From Pelagibacteraceae bacterium AG-414-E02 (GTDB lineage: Bacteria > Pseudomonadota > Alphaproteobacteria > Pelagibacterales > Pelagibacteraceae): 64,000 nucleotides of DNA. Below, one piece after another: positions 35,824-45,127 of this stretch. Positions within the stretch are counted from its first letter, which is position 1, and the number at the start of each line of letters is the position of its first letter. Location of the stretch: contig QCLK01000001.1 of the NCBI GenBank assembly GCA_003214615.1, positions 62,001-126,000 of the forward strand. Reading direction: 5' to 3'. The translations under genes and the position numbers were made by a program. The notes under the pieces were generated by a model. It had not been told where the DNA came from. It did no database searches and saw only the letters and a list, made by a program, of their open reading frames with translations.

Positions 35824-37293
35824 ATGACAGATCTAGAAAAACACGTTAACCAGCCAGGACGTGATAAATTAGTTAAAAAAGTTAGAGAAAAAATTAACGA
35901 ATTAGGAATTACATACATTTATTACCAATTTATATCAGTAACAGGACGTGTTGTTGGTAAAGGAATTCCAGCAGACCATTGGGAAAGAACTGCAGAAAAA
36001 GGTTTTCAATTAGTTTATGGATCTACTGCCAACTTATTTGTAGACAGACACAAAAATTATATCGGTTACGGTCCTGAAGCTATGGAACTTGTTGGTATAC
36101 CTGATCCTGAAACTTTCTGTCAATTACCTTGGGATAAAAGAATTGGAAGAGTTTTTGTTACATGTTTTAGAAACAGAGAAGAAAGGCAAAATCCAGGCGG
36201 ACATTTAACCTCTGATTGCCGAGGAAATCTCAGAATATTTATGGATGAATTTGAGAAAAAACATGGATTAGAATTGAGAGTTGGAACTGAACCTGAAATG
36301 ATGTGGTTAACAAAAAATCCTGACGGAACCCCTACTGGATCAGGTTTTTCTAAACCATACTGTTATCACATTGATCAATTTGAATCATTGAGACCTGTGT
36401 TTATGAAAGTAATTGAGTACGCTTCAGCCATGGGTTTAGATATGATTCAAGGTGACCATGAAGATGCTCCGGGACAATTAGAATTAAACTGGACATACGA
36501 TAATGTTTTAAGAAACGCTGATAGACTTTCTACTTACAGGCAAATTTGTGCGCAAGTTGCTAGAGAACATAATTTAATAGCATGCTTTATGACAAAACCT
36601 TTTATGGGTGTATCTGCTAGTGGTTGCCATACAAACATGTCTTTATGGAAAGGTGGAAAAGTTGTAATAAACAAATTAGGTAATAAAAAATTACCTGGAG
36701 TAGAAGAAGTGTTTGGTTATGTACAGGGAGGCACAAATACTTTCATGCCTGATACTAAAGATATGCAACTACCAGGTAAAATTGGTTTACAGTCCATTGC
36801 TGGAATAATGGAACACTTGCCTGCTTTAACTGCTTTAGGATCTTCAACAGTTAATTCTTACAGAAGACTTTGGGATCAAGGTTTCTGGGCTCCAGTTTAT
36901 GCTGATTGGGGGTATCAGAACAGAACTTGTGGTTTAAGAGTATCAGCTCCTGGAAGATTTGAGTATAGATCAGTTGACTCTATGCATAATCCATATCTTT
37001 TAGGTGCAGCTTTATTAAAAGCGTGTGATCACGGTATTTCAAAAAAACTAACACCATCTAAGCCTGAATCTAGAAGTATGTATGAAGCTAAGAAAGCAGG
37101 TAAAGATGTCAAAAAACTTCCATTAAGTTTAGGAGAGGCTTTAGACAGATTAGCAGAAGATGAGGTTATTAAATCAGCGATGCCAGATGAAATGTATAAA
37201 GTGTTTCATTGGTATAAAAATGATGAATGGGAAAAATTCTTAGGTGCTACTACTCAATGGGATCTTGATACCTACTTGGATTGCTTGCCATAG
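35824..37293 (+). CDS. glnT: Glutamine synthetase-like protein (GlnT type)
   Basis: A 489-residue member of the glutamine synthetase superfamily of the GlnT kind, found next to split glutamate-synthase-like genes. Ligand motifs are recognisable but altered: TEPEMMW for the first metal Glu, GDHEDAPGQLELNW, SGCHTNMSLW and RFEYRSVDSMHNPYL, where standard enzymes have SANPYL. It presumably ligates ammonia or an amine to a gamma-carboxylate; the second homolog at 42838 is the better match to GmaS. It has a strong GGGAGG ribosome-binding site and leads the mgs operon, 15 bp before mgsA. Confidence 0.83.
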   Translation: MTDLEKHVNQPGRDKLVKKVREKINELGITYIYYQFISVTGRVVGKGIPADHWERTAEKGFQLVYGSTANLFVDRHKNYIGYGPEAMELVGIPDPETFCQLPWDKRIGRVFVTCFRNREERQNPGGHLTSDCRGNLRIFMDEFEKKHGLELRVGTEPEMMWLTKNPDGTPTGSGFSKPYCYHIDQFESLRPVFMKVIEYASAMGLDMIQGDHEDAPGQLELNWTYDNVLRNADRLSTYRQICAQVAREHNLIACFMTKPFMGVSASGCHTNMSLWKGGKVVINKLGNKKLPGVEEVFGYVQGGTNTFMPDTKDMQLPGKIGLQSIAGIMEHLPALTALGSSTVNSYRRLWDQGFWAPVYADWGYQNRTCGLRVSAPGRFEYRSVDSMHNPYLLGAALLKACDHGISKKLTPSKPESRSMYEAKKAGKDVKKLPLSLGEALDRLAEDEVIKSAMPDEMYKVFHWYKNDEWEKFLGATTQWDLDTYLDCLP

Positions 37294-37308
37294 TCTTAAA
37301 GGAAATTT

Positions 37309-38253
37309 ATGTGTGGAATAGCAGGATTAATTCATAAAGGAAAAACTGTAAATATCGGTAAAGAATTGCAAGATATGTTACAGGCTCTTAAACATAGAGG
37401 CCCGGATTCAACTGGATTCGCTTTATATGGCCAAGGTAATAATCAAGGTGATTATATAATGCGTTTTAAGGTTGGAGAAAATGTTGCTGAGGGAAGTTCT
37501 GCAGTTAATGAAGATAAATCAGTTTATGACGAAAGAAGAAAACAAGTTGATAAACACATCAGAGATCTTGGTGGAAGTATAGTCAACGATGCACAGTTAA
37601 CACCATATTCATTTAGATATTGTATCAAATATGACAAGGACCTAATGGAATTTTCTAAAAAAATTGAAAGCGTAAAAATGACAGAAATTCTATCTCTTGG
37701 AAAAAGTTTGGAGTTAGTTAAAGATATTGGTGATGCTAGCGTTGTATCTAAACAATATGGATTAGATAAAATAAAAGGTACTCATGCAATTGGACATTCA
37801 AGAATGGCTACGGAATCCGGTGTTGACATACGTTCAGCTCATCCATTTTGGGGTTATCCATTTAGTGATGTATCAGTAGTTCACAATGGACAGTTAACAA
37901 ATTATTGGAACAACAGAAGGGCGCTCGAAAATAAAGGAATGAGATTTATGTCAGAGTGTGACTCAGAGCTTATTGCAGTTTACTTAGCTCAAAAAATGAG
38001 AAGCGGAGCATCATTAGAAGATGGTATGCAAGATTCTTTAAAAGAACTAGATGGAGTTTTTACTTATTTAGTAGCGACAAAAGATTCCTTGGGTATGGCA
38101 AAAGATACAATGGCGGCAAAGCCTATGGTTTTGTATGAATCTGATGACTTGGTAGCATTAGGATCAGAAGAAATAGCTATTAGAACTTTGTTACCACAAG
38201 AAATAGATACCTATGATCCTTACGATGGAGAGGTAAAAGTATGGCAAATTTAA
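37309..38253 (+). CDS. mgsA: N-methylglutamate synthase subunit A-like (class II amidotransferase)
   Basis: A 314-residue class II glutamine amidotransferase domain with the N-terminal nucleophile Cys2 in MCGIAGLIHKG and LKHRGPDSTG. It corresponds to the amidotransferase portion of glutamate synthase, encoded separately as in mgsA/glxB. With the two following genes it forms the three-piece complex that, in methylamine users, makes N-methylglutamate from gamma-glutamylmethylamide. Its 3' end overlaps mgsB by 13 bp. An ordinary glxBCD-type complex of other substrate is the alternative; gmaS nearby favours the methylamine role. Confidence 0.82.
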   Translation: MCGIAGLIHKGKTVNIGKELQDMLQALKHRGPDSTGFALYGQGNNQGDYIMRFKVGENVAEGSSAVNEDKSVYDERRKQVDKHIRDLGGSIVNDAQLTPYSFRYCIKYDKDLMEFSKKIESVKMTEILSLGKSLELVKDIGDASVVSKQYGLDKIKGTHAIGHSRMATESGVDIRSAHPFWGYPFSDVSVVHNGQLTNYWNNRRALENKGMRFMSECDSELIAVYLAQKMRSGASLEDGMQDSLKELDGVFTYLVATKDSLGMAKDTMAAKPMVLYESDDLVALGSEEIAIRTLLPQEIDTYDPYDGEVKVWQI

Positions 38254-39083
38254 AAAATTCTAAATCTAAATCTATGGGATTACATAAAGAAGTTCTTACA
38301 GGAAGAACACAGCAAGTATTTTTTAATCCTGAGGAAGCAGAAAACTTTTTTTATTATGGTGCTCACGACGTTAACTTTAACAAAAGAACAGAAATTGATG
38401 CCTTGGATTTAACAGCTGCACAACTTAATGACAAATTACATTCTCTAATGAAAGAAGGTTACGGTTCAGTTGTTGTCAAAAATCCTCAAGGTAAACATAG
38501 CTTAGGTGTCGGTATTTTAAATAAATTAAATTTAATTTTTGAAGGTTCGCTTGGATATTTTGGAGTTGGCTCTATTGATGGTCCAGTAGTAAGAATAACA
38601 GGAAGAGTTGGTTGGTCTTGTGCTGAAAATATGATGGCAGGAAAAGTAGTTATTGAAAAAAATGCTGGATCTTGTTTTGGTGCCGCAATCCGTGGTGGTG
38701 ATTTAATTTGTAAAGGTAGTGTTGGAGCAAGAACAGGAATTGACATGAAAGGTGGAACTATCATTGTTGGGGGAGATGCTGGAGCGTTTACAGGTTTCAT
38801 GATGCAAAGAGGAAGAATAATTGTATTAGGAGATGCTGGTATTAACTTAGGTGATTCCATGTACGATGGTACAATTTTTATTGGTGGAAAGATTAAATCT
38901 TTTGGAAGTGATGCTATAAAAGCTAAAGTTACTTCAGAGGATATTTCTTGGTTAAAAAGAAAATTAAAAGTTGCAGAAATAGGATCTAATTTTGATTTTA
39001 GTAAAATGACTAAAGTAGTAGCTGGTAAAAAACTTTGGAATTATGATGCGTTAGAACCATCAGAAAAAAAAGGAGCAATTTAA
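38241..39083 (+). CDS. mgsB: N-methylglutamate synthase subunit B-like (GXGXG domain)
   Basis: A 280-residue protein made mostly of the glutamate-synthase C-terminal right-handed helix, with Gly-rich repeats such as GGDLICKGSVG, GGTIIVGGDAG and RGRIIVLGDAG. It has no catalytic site; it is the structural third of the split synthase. It starts inside mgsA and ends 1 bp before mgsC, so all three are made together. Confidence 0.83.
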   Translation: MANLKNSKSKSMGLHKEVLTGRTQQVFFNPEEAENFFYYGAHDVNFNKRTEIDALDLTAAQLNDKLHSLMKEGYGSVVVKNPQGKHSLGVGILNKLNLIFEGSLGYFGVGSIDGPVVRITGRVGWSCAENMMAGKVVIEKNAGSCFGAAIRGGDLICKGSVGARTGIDMKGGTIIVGGDAGAFTGFMMQRGRIIVLGDAGINLGDSMYDGTIFIGGKIKSFGSDAIKAKVTSEDISWLKRKLKVAEIGSNFDFSKMTKVVAGKKLWNYDALEPSEKKGAI

Positions 39084-39084
39084 A

Positions 39085-40458
39085 ATGGCTAAAAAGAAAA
39101 AAACTAATGGTAGTCTTAAAGTTACTAAAGGCAGAAATAAAAGTTTATTAGGACAGAACTCAATTTTTACACCTGAAGTTATTGATGACATACATATAAA
39201 AGCACAGCTAGGTCGTTACAGAATGCGTGGTATGGCTCTAATGAGAAAAATACCAACTTTTGACGATCTGGTATTTTTACCGGGTACTCTGACAAGATTT
39301 GTTATCGAAGGTTATAGAGAAAAATGTGAAACAAAAACAATTATTGGTCCGCGTTGCAAAAATCCAATTGAATTAGATATTCCTGTTTACATAACGGGAA
39401 TGAGTTTTGGTGCACTTTCTTATGAAGCTAAAACTGCGTTAGCTAGAGGAGCAACTATGGCTGGTAGTGCTACATGTTCAGGTGAAGGTGGTATGATTCC
39501 AGATGAAAGAAGATATTCAGAAAAATGGTTTTATCAGTGTATACAATCAAGATACGGGTTTAATCCTCACCATGCGCAATTAGCAGACGGTATAGAAGTT
39601 TTTATAGGACAAGGGCAAAAGGTCGGAATGGGTGGACACTTAATGGGTCAAAAAGTAACTGACCAAGTTGCTGAAATGCGTTCATTACCTTCAGGAATAG
39701 ATCAGCGTTCTCCAGCGAGACATCCTGACTGGTTAGGACCAGATGATCTTTTTTTAAAAGTGCAAGAATTAAGAGAGCTAACAAACAATCAAGTTCCAAT
39801 ACAATTAAAATTAGGAGCTGCTAAAGTTTATGATGATGTTCGTATGGCAGCAAAATGTGATCCTGATTCAATTTATTTAGATGGAATGGAAGGATCTACT
39901 GGAGCTGGACCTCATATTGCAGCAGCTAACACTGGTATTCCTGGTATAGCGGCAATTCGTGAAGCACGTAGAGCTTTAGATGATGTGGGTCAAACAGGAA
40001 AAGTAACTTTAATTTATGCTGGTGGTGTTCGAGATGGAGCTGACTTAGCAAAAGCTTTGGCTTTAGGTGCTGATGCAGTAGCCATTGGAACTGGCTCAAT
40101 GATAGCACTAAATTGTAATAAAGAAATTCCAGGCGTTGATTTTGAAAAAGAAATGGGAGTTAAAGCCGGACATTGTTACCACTGCCATACAGGTCGTTGT
40201 CCAGTCGGTGTAGCAACACAAAACCCTAAATTAAGAAAAAGATTAAACCCTGATGATGCAGCATTAAGAGTTTATAATTACTTACATTCAATGGCTTTAG
40301 AATTACAGCTGCTAGCCCGTGCTTGTGGTAAAACTAATGTTCATTCTTTAGAACCAGAAGATTTAGCAGCTTTAACAATGGAAGCTTCTGCTTTAGCAAA
40401 AGTTCCATTAACAGGAACAAACCATACTGTGGGAGTAGATGACTTCCATAAAATATAA
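39085..40458 (+). CDS. mgsC: N-methylglutamate synthase subunit C-like (FMN/Fe-S synthase domain)
   Basis: A 457-residue FMN-binding glutamate synthase core domain. Motifs include ITGMSFGALSYEAK, the (alpha/beta)8 segment LIYAGGVRDGADLAKALALGADAV in type, and the iron-sulfur cysteines in HCYHCHTGRCPVG. It carries out the reductive transfer of an amino or methylamino group to 2-oxoglutarate. It directly follows mgsB, and a small unknown gene follows after 5 bp. Confidence 0.86.
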   Translation: MAKKKKTNGSLKVTKGRNKSLLGQNSIFTPEVIDDIHIKAQLGRYRMRGMALMRKIPTFDDLVFLPGTLTRFVIEGYREKCETKTIIGPRCKNPIELDIPVYITGMSFGALSYEAKTALARGATMAGSATCSGEGGMIPDERRYSEKWFYQCIQSRYGFNPHHAQLADGIEVFIGQGQKVGMGGHLMGQKVTDQVAEMRSLPSGIDQRSPARHPDWLGPDDLFLKVQELRELTNNQVPIQLKLGAAKVYDDVRMAAKCDPDSIYLDGMEGSTGAGPHIAAANTGIPGIAAIREARRALDDVGQTGKVTLIYAGGVRDGADLAKALALGADAVAIGTGSMIALNCNKEIPGVDFEKEMGVKAGHCYHCHTGRCPVGVATQNPKLRKRLNPDDAALRVYNYLHSMALELQLLARACGKTNVHSLEPEDLAALTMEASALAKVPLTGTNHTVGVDDFHKI

Positions 40459-40463
40459 TTGTC

Positions 40464-40859
40464 ATGGCGAAGAAAAAAAATAAAAAAATAAAAAAGATCT
40501 CTAAACCAAAGGAAAAAGAAAGTTCTAGAGAGAAAATGATAGGTCAGCATATTGGATACCGGTATGATGTAAACTTGCTACCTGATTATAAAAAAGTAAC
40601 ACCTTTTCTTAAAAAATATATTGAACAAATGGGCTGGGATGACCTAAATTGGTTAGAAGATGTTCATATGGGTTATGAAGAAGGTCGTCCTGCTGTTTTT
40701 TGTAGAAATGCCAATGGTTGGGTTACTATTCCAAAAAAAATTAAATTACCTGACAGTCAACAAGATAGAGATATGATTGCTCGAGAACTTTTAATTAAAT
40801 TTCAAATGTCTCCGAACCATCCTCTCGTAGATCTAAAAAAAGCCTACAAAAAATTCTAA
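40464..40859 (+). CDS. Hypothetical protein linked to the mgs operon
   Basis: A 131-residue soluble protein. The N-terminal 25 residues are very lysine-rich (KKKNKKIKK...), followed by a compact domain with motifs QHIGYRYDVN, MGWDDLNWLEDVHMGYEEGRP and NGWVTIPKK. I recognise no family. It lies 5 bp after mgsC, so it should be co-expressed. The start at 40464 has no strong ribosome-binding site, which would suit translational coupling. Confidence 0.7.
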   Translation: MAKKKNKKIKKISKPKEKESSREKMIGQHIGYRYDVNLLPDYKKVTPFLKKYIEQMGWDDLNWLEDVHMGYEEGRPAVFCRNANGWVTIPKKIKLPDSQQDRDMIARELLIKFQMSPNHPLVDLKKAYKKF

Positions 40860-40975
40860 AAAAATACAATCTGAAGTTGACTTCATATTAGAAAACGTTG
40901 CTAATAAACAAATCTAGGTACTTGTACTACTTGTCGCATGACATAGGATAATTCCAAATTATTAAGGGAGGACAT

Positions 40976-42376
40976 ATGGATAATGAGTTAAGCGCTCTAA
41001 CAACCATATTCACAGAATTTTACTACTGGATGACGGTAGTACTCATGTTTTTAATTCACGTGGGATTCTGTATGTATGAAGTTGGAGCTTCTCGCTATAA
41101 GCACCATCAACACACATTGATGAAAAACACTTTGCTGATTCCGTTAGTAACAATCACATGGTTTTTCTTCGGATGGTGGATTTATTGGGCTTTTCCAACT
41201 GGACCGGGTATCGCTCCGTCAATTATGACTGAGAGTACTGGTTTAGTTTTGGGTGGAGGTTTTGGAGCAAATGAACTTGCAAATGCTACAAATCCTTTAA
41301 TGGCAGTTAATCTTAACGACCATATCATGGGAGTGTTCTGGGCTGCGTTCTTACTTTTTTCTTGGACAGCAGCTTCGATAGTTTCAGGAGCAGTAATTGA
41401 AAGAATTACGACTTTTGCATTCGGTATTTTAGCGATTGCAATAGGTTCAGTGTTCTGGACAATTGATGCGTCTTGGGGATGGCACTTCGATGGTTGGATG
41501 CTTAAGATATTAGGTTATCATGACGCTTATGCTTCTGGCGTAATTCACGCAGTTTGTGGTGGATTTGCTTTAGGTATACTTGCGGTATTAGGTCCACGGA
41601 TCGGAAAATTTTCACCTAGTGGAGAACCAAGAAATATTGGGCCAAGAAACCCTTGGTTAGTTTGTATAGGTCTGTTTTTAATTTATACAGGCTTCTGGGG
41701 ATTCTATGCGGCGTGTAATATTCCAATATTTGATTTGGGGCCTGAATATGGAATGGAAGGCGTAACATTCTTTACAGCGACTAACATCTATGTAACACCA
41801 ACAACACTAAGTGGTATTACAATGAACTTCTTGCTATCTTTAGCTGGAGGACTGTTAGCAGGGTATTGGGTGTCTAAAGGCGATCCATTCTGGACGTACT
41901 CAGGAGGACTAGCTGGTATTATCACAGCTTCAGCAGGTAATGACTTGTATCATCCAATGCAATCACTAATTATTGCAGGTGTTGGTACAGCTATTGCATA
42001 TAAAATGCATTACTGGGTTGAACGTAGATTTAAAATCGATGATGCCGTTGGCGCAGTTGCCGTTCATGGTTATGCAGGAGTTGTCGGACTAGTAATTTGC
42101 GGTTTTGTTTTATGGGGATATCCTTCATCTGGTTACAGTGTAGGATCAATGTGGGTTGGTACAGATTATGCACCAATCAATCCTCTTGGAATGATTATTG
42201 GAGCAATTATAATGTTCGGAGTTCTTGGTTTCTTACCAGGTTGGGTACTTGCTAAAATACTTCATGGTATGGGTAAATTACGTATACCTCGTGAAGTAGA
42301 ATTGGCTGGTCTAGACTATAACATAATGGAGCAAGCTCAAAGAGATGAAAGAGCCGTTGCTTCATCAAATAGATAG
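40976..42376 (+). CDS. amt: Ammonium/methylammonium transporter
   Basis: A 466-residue Amt-family channel with about 11 membrane helices. The conserved Asp is in YHDAYASGVIH, the twin His of the pore in SGVIHAVCGG and AVHGYAGVVG. It is somewhat longer than E. coli AmtB. Position between mgsABC and gmaS suggests uptake of methylammonium as well as ammonium. It has its own GGGAGG ribosome-binding site and a 116-bp upstream gap that may hold a promoter (for example GATAAT at 40947). I saw no sigma-54 site. Confidence 0.9.
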   Translation: MDNELSALTTIFTEFYYWMTVVLMFLIHVGFCMYEVGASRYKHHQHTLMKNTLLIPLVTITWFFFGWWIYWAFPTGPGIAPSIMTESTGLVLGGGFGANELANATNPLMAVNLNDHIMGVFWAAFLLFSWTAASIVSGAVIERITTFAFGILAIAIGSVFWTIDASWGWHFDGWMLKILGYHDAYASGVIHAVCGGFALGILAVLGPRIGKFSPSGEPRNIGPRNPWLVCIGLFLIYTGFWGFYAACNIPIFDLGPEYGMEGVTFFTATNIYVTPTTLSGITMNFLLSLAGGLLAGYWVSKGDPFWTYSGGLAGIITASAGNDLYHPMQSLIIAGVGTAIAYKMHYWVERRFKIDDAVGAVAVHGYAGVVGLVICGFVLWGYPSSGYSVGSMWVGTDYAPINPLGMIIGAIIMFGVLGFLPGWVLAKILHGMGKLRIPREVELAGLDYNIMEQAQRDERAVASSNR

Positions 42377-42387
42377 GAGGAACAACT

Positions 42388-42609
42388 ATGGCTACAGTAA
42401 CAAATTGGATTGATCACCTGTCTGCAAGTGAAATTGCGGGACAAGTGTATCCGATGGTTGGTTCCGAATTGTGGTGGGTCCTAGCCGGAATTATTTTCTG
42501 GATTTGGTGGACAGTTGCCACTGCTAATGGAGAAGCAGAAGAACAAGAAAAATTAGCTAGGAAAAGACACGGACCAAACGACTATAAAAAGAATATTGCA
42601 GAGTGGTAA
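42388..42609 (+). CDS. Small one-helix membrane protein after amt
   Basis: A 73-residue protein with a tryptophan-rich membrane helix (ELWWVLAGIIFWIWWTVATAN in part, residues ~27-47) and a charged tail ending KKNIAEW. An AGGAGG ribosome-binding site lies just upstream. Only 11 bp separate it from amt and a strong terminator follows, so amt and this gene form a transcript end. It could be a partner or regulator of the transporter. I recognise no family. Confidence 0.75.
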   Translation: MATVTNWIDHLSASEIAGQVYPMVGSELWWVLAGIIFWIWWTVATANGEAEEQEKLARKRHGPNDYKKNIAEW

Positions 42610-42631
42610 TATTTTAAAATATTAAAAAATT

Positions 42632-42661
42632 AGGGCGCTGCTTTGTCAGCGCCCTTTTTTT
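42632..42661 (+). terminator. Intrinsic terminator after amt operon
   Basis: A 9-bp stem (42632-42640 with 42647-42655, arm AGGGCGCTG, loop CTTTGT) followed by a run of T to 42661: a textbook rho-independent terminator. It ends the amt and 73-residue gene transcript; gmaS needs its own start downstream. Confidence 0.93.
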
Positions 42662-42684
42662 ATGCTAAGCTCATATATACAATC

Positions 42685-42828
42685 ATGTCTGAAGAGGAAC
42701 AAAAAAAACAAGAAAAACCATACAAGATGAGTAGAATTGCTTGGCCAAATGCAAAGTATGGACTTTACTTAGCAATTATTATTATAATACTTTTTTTACT
42801 AATATCTTATAGACATTTAATTTTTTAA
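42685..42828 (+). CDS. Small tail-anchored-type membrane protein
   Basis: A 47-residue ORF from ATG 42685, with a charged N-terminal half (MSEEEQKKQEKPYK) and one strongly hydrophobic C-terminal helix (LYLAIIIIILFLLISY). An in-frame start at 42643 would lie within the terminator hairpin and is rejected. It is 9 bp upstream of gmaS. The function is unknown. Confidence 0.55.
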   Translation: MSEEEQKKQEKPYKMSRIAWPNAKYGLYLAIIIIILFLLISYRHLIF

Positions 42829-42837
42829 ATAATTTTT

Positions 42838-44163
42838 ATGGCAAAAGATTTATCAAAAATAGCAAAACAAAAAAAAATAAAATATTTTTTAATAAGTTTT
42901 GTTGATTTATTCGGAGTTTTAAGATCAAAACTGGTTCCAGCTGAAGCTATTAAAGAAATGCAAAAAAACGGAGCAGGTTTTGCGGGTTTTGCAACTTGGC
43001 TGGATATGACTCCTGCAGACTCTGATATGTTTGCGATACCTGATCCTGATAGCTTAATTCAAATTCCTTGGAATAAAGAAGTCGGTTGGTTAGCTTCTGA
43101 TTTATGGATGAATGGCAAACCTGTAGAAGCTTCACCAAGAGTAATGTTAAAAAAACAGATTAAAAAATTATCAAATAACAACATGACTTTAAAATCAGGT
43201 GTTGAATGCGAATACTTCTTAATTAATCCTGAAGGCACCGCTATAGCTGATAAAAGAGACATACAATCTAAGCCTTGTTATGACCAATCGGCTTTAATGA
43301 GACAGTACGAGTTAATTAAAGAAATATGTGATGCGATGCTTAAATTAGGTTGGGGTCCTTACCAAAATGATCATGAAGATGCGAATGGACAGTTTGAAAT
43401 GAACTGGAATTATTCAGATAGCTTAACTACGGCTGACAGGCATGTTTTTTTTAAATTCATGGTTAAGACTATTGCAGAAAAACATGGTTTAAGAGCTACA
43501 TTTATGCCAAAACTATTTGAAGACTTAACAGGAAATGGTTGTCATGCTCATGTTTCTCTTTGGAGCGGAAATAAAAATTTATTTTTAGATAAAGGAGATA
43601 AATTAGGTCTAACAAGATTAGCCTACAATTTTTTGGGTGGGATTCTAAACTCTGCAGAAGCTCTTAGCGCTTTTTTCAATCCATCTATAAATAGTTATAG
43701 AAGAATTGATGCTCCAGTTACAACTTCTGGTGCAACTTGGTCTCCAAGTAAAATTTCTTACACAGGAAATAATAGAACTCATATGATTAGAGTGCCTGAT
43801 CCTGGTAGATTTGAATTACGTTTGATGGATGGTTCTGCTAATCCTTATTTACTCCAAGCAGGCATATTAGCTGCGGGCATTGACGGCATTGAAAAAAAAC
43901 GTGATCCTGGGCAGCCTTTATTTGTAAATATGTATACTGAAGGGGATAATTATCCAAATATAAAAAGACTCCCTGCAGATTTGGAACATGCTCTTGAATG
44001 TCTAAGTGATAGTGAGGTTTTGTTATCAGCTTTCGGAGAAAAAAATATAACTAGCTATTTAAAACTTAAAGAAAACGAATTAAAAGATTTTAATTCTAAA
44101 GACACTTTTTCAAAAAAAGATGAAATAACTAATTGGGAAAAAACAAATACTTTAGATTGTTAA
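42838..44163 (+). CDS. gmaS: Gamma-glutamylmethylamide synthetase
   Basis: A 441-residue glutamine synthetase-family enzyme that joins monomethylamine to glutamate. It is close to the GmaS proteins I know from marine methylamine users: SFVDLFGVLRSKLVPA, GFAGFATWLDMTPADSD, NDHEDANGQFEMNW, GNGCHAHVSLW and LMDGSANPYL. The product feeds the N-methylglutamate synthase encoded upstream (mgsABC) and then N-methylglutamate dehydrogenase, for which the operon at 10688-15802 is a candidate. It converges with a 2-hydroxyacid dehydrogenase gene one base away. Confidence 0.9.
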   Translation: MAKDLSKIAKQKKIKYFLISFVDLFGVLRSKLVPAEAIKEMQKNGAGFAGFATWLDMTPADSDMFAIPDPDSLIQIPWNKEVGWLASDLWMNGKPVEASPRVMLKKQIKKLSNNNMTLKSGVECEYFLINPEGTAIADKRDIQSKPCYDQSALMRQYELIKEICDAMLKLGWGPYQNDHEDANGQFEMNWNYSDSLTTADRHVFFKFMVKTIAEKHGLRATFMPKLFEDLTGNGCHAHVSLWSGNKNLFLDKGDKLGLTRLAYNFLGGILNSAEALSAFFNPSINSYRRIDAPVTTSGATWSPSKISYTGNNRTHMIRVPDPGRFELRLMDGSANPYLLQAGILAAGIDGIEKKRDPGQPLFVNMYTEGDNYPNIKRLPADLEHALECLSDSEVLLSAFGEKNITSYLKLKENELKDFNSKDTFSKKDEITNWEKTNTLDC

Positions 44164-44164
44164 C

Positions 44165-45124
44165 TTATAATTTTACAATCATTAATTCGTTTAATTTTTT
44201 TTCAAAAAAATCAATTATATTTTGTGCTGTCTGAATTGCCATACTAGATGCACATTCTTTAGTAAAAGTTGCAGCATGTGGGCTTAATAAAACTTTTTTA
44301 TTTCTCAACAAAGGATTATCAGGACTTGGAGGTTCTTTTTCAAAAACATCTAAACCTGCCCCATATATTATCTCATCATTAAGTGCTTTGTTAAGATCCT
44401 GCTCATTAACAACTCCACCTCTTGAGATGTTAATAATTATTGAAGTTTTTTTCATCATTTTCATTTTTTCCAAGTTTATCATATTATTAGTATCTTTATT
44501 AAGCGGTACACTTAAAGAAAGTATATCGATTTCTTTTAGTCCTTCATCCAAATTATGAATTTTTTTTCCACCAAGAGATTCTATTATTTTTTTATCTACA
44601 AATGGATCATATACACAAACTTCCATTTCAAAACCCAAACATTTTTTTATTAACTTTTTTCCTATTCTTCCGAAACCTATTATTAATATTTTTTTATTAA
44701 ACAATTCAAAAGTTTCATAATTCATACGCATCATCGATTCGAATTTTCCATCTCTTACAGCTTGGTCATACAAACCAATTCCTTTGGATATATTTAATAT
44801 CATAAACATAATATGTTCAGCTGGCGAAGTTGATGCTGTTGTTCCAGTAACTAATAATGAAATATTATTTTTTTTCATAAAATTTATATCAACATTATCA
44901 TATCCAACTCCGTGCCTAGATATAACTTTTAGTTTTTTACATTTTTCTAATATTTCGGAATCAATTTTTCCTCTGCGCAAAGTAATTCCATCAAAGTCAG
45001 GTAATTTAGATATTAAATTTTTTTTTGATAAATCTTTAATAATTTCGCATTCAAACTTAGAATTATTTTTTAGTAAATCTATACCATCTTGATGTATTGT
45101 ATCTACAATAGCTATTTTTGGCAT
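44165..45124 (-). CDS. D-2-hydroxyacid dehydrogenase
   Basis: A 319-residue NAD-dependent D-isomer-specific 2-hydroxyacid dehydrogenase. The NAD motif is IGFGRIGKK and the catalytic Arg, Glu and His are in VISRHGVGYDNVD, EKEPPSPDN and LLSPHAA. It could act on phosphoglycerate, glyoxylate or a branched 2-keto acid; the sequence does not decide. It lies 3 bp after an aldehyde dehydrogenase gene and ends the operon SMR-YjbQ-aldehyde dehydrogenase-2-hydroxyacid dehydrogenase. Confidence 0.87.
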   Translation of the reverse strand: MPKIAIVDTIHQDGIDLLKNNSKFECEIIKDLSKKNLISKLPDFDGITLRRGKIDSEILEKCKKLKVISRHGVGYDNVDINFMKKNNISLLVTGTTASTSPAEHIMFMILNISKGIGLYDQAVRDGKFESMMRMNYETFELFNKKILIIGFGRIGKKLIKKCLGFEMEVCVYDPFVDKKIIESLGGKKIHNLDEGLKEIDILSLSVPLNKDTNNMINLEKMKMMKKTSIIINISRGGVVNEQDLNKALNDEIIYGAGLDVFEKEPPSPDNPLLRNKKVLLSPHAATFTKECASSMAIQTAQNIIDFFEKKLNELMIVKL

Positions 45125-45127
45125 TGA

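Noticed and set aside
38486-38860. A 124-codon minus-strand open frame inside mgsB.
   Set aside because: Pro/Ile-rich mirror of the Gly-rich repeat coding strand; no ribosome-binding site or domain.
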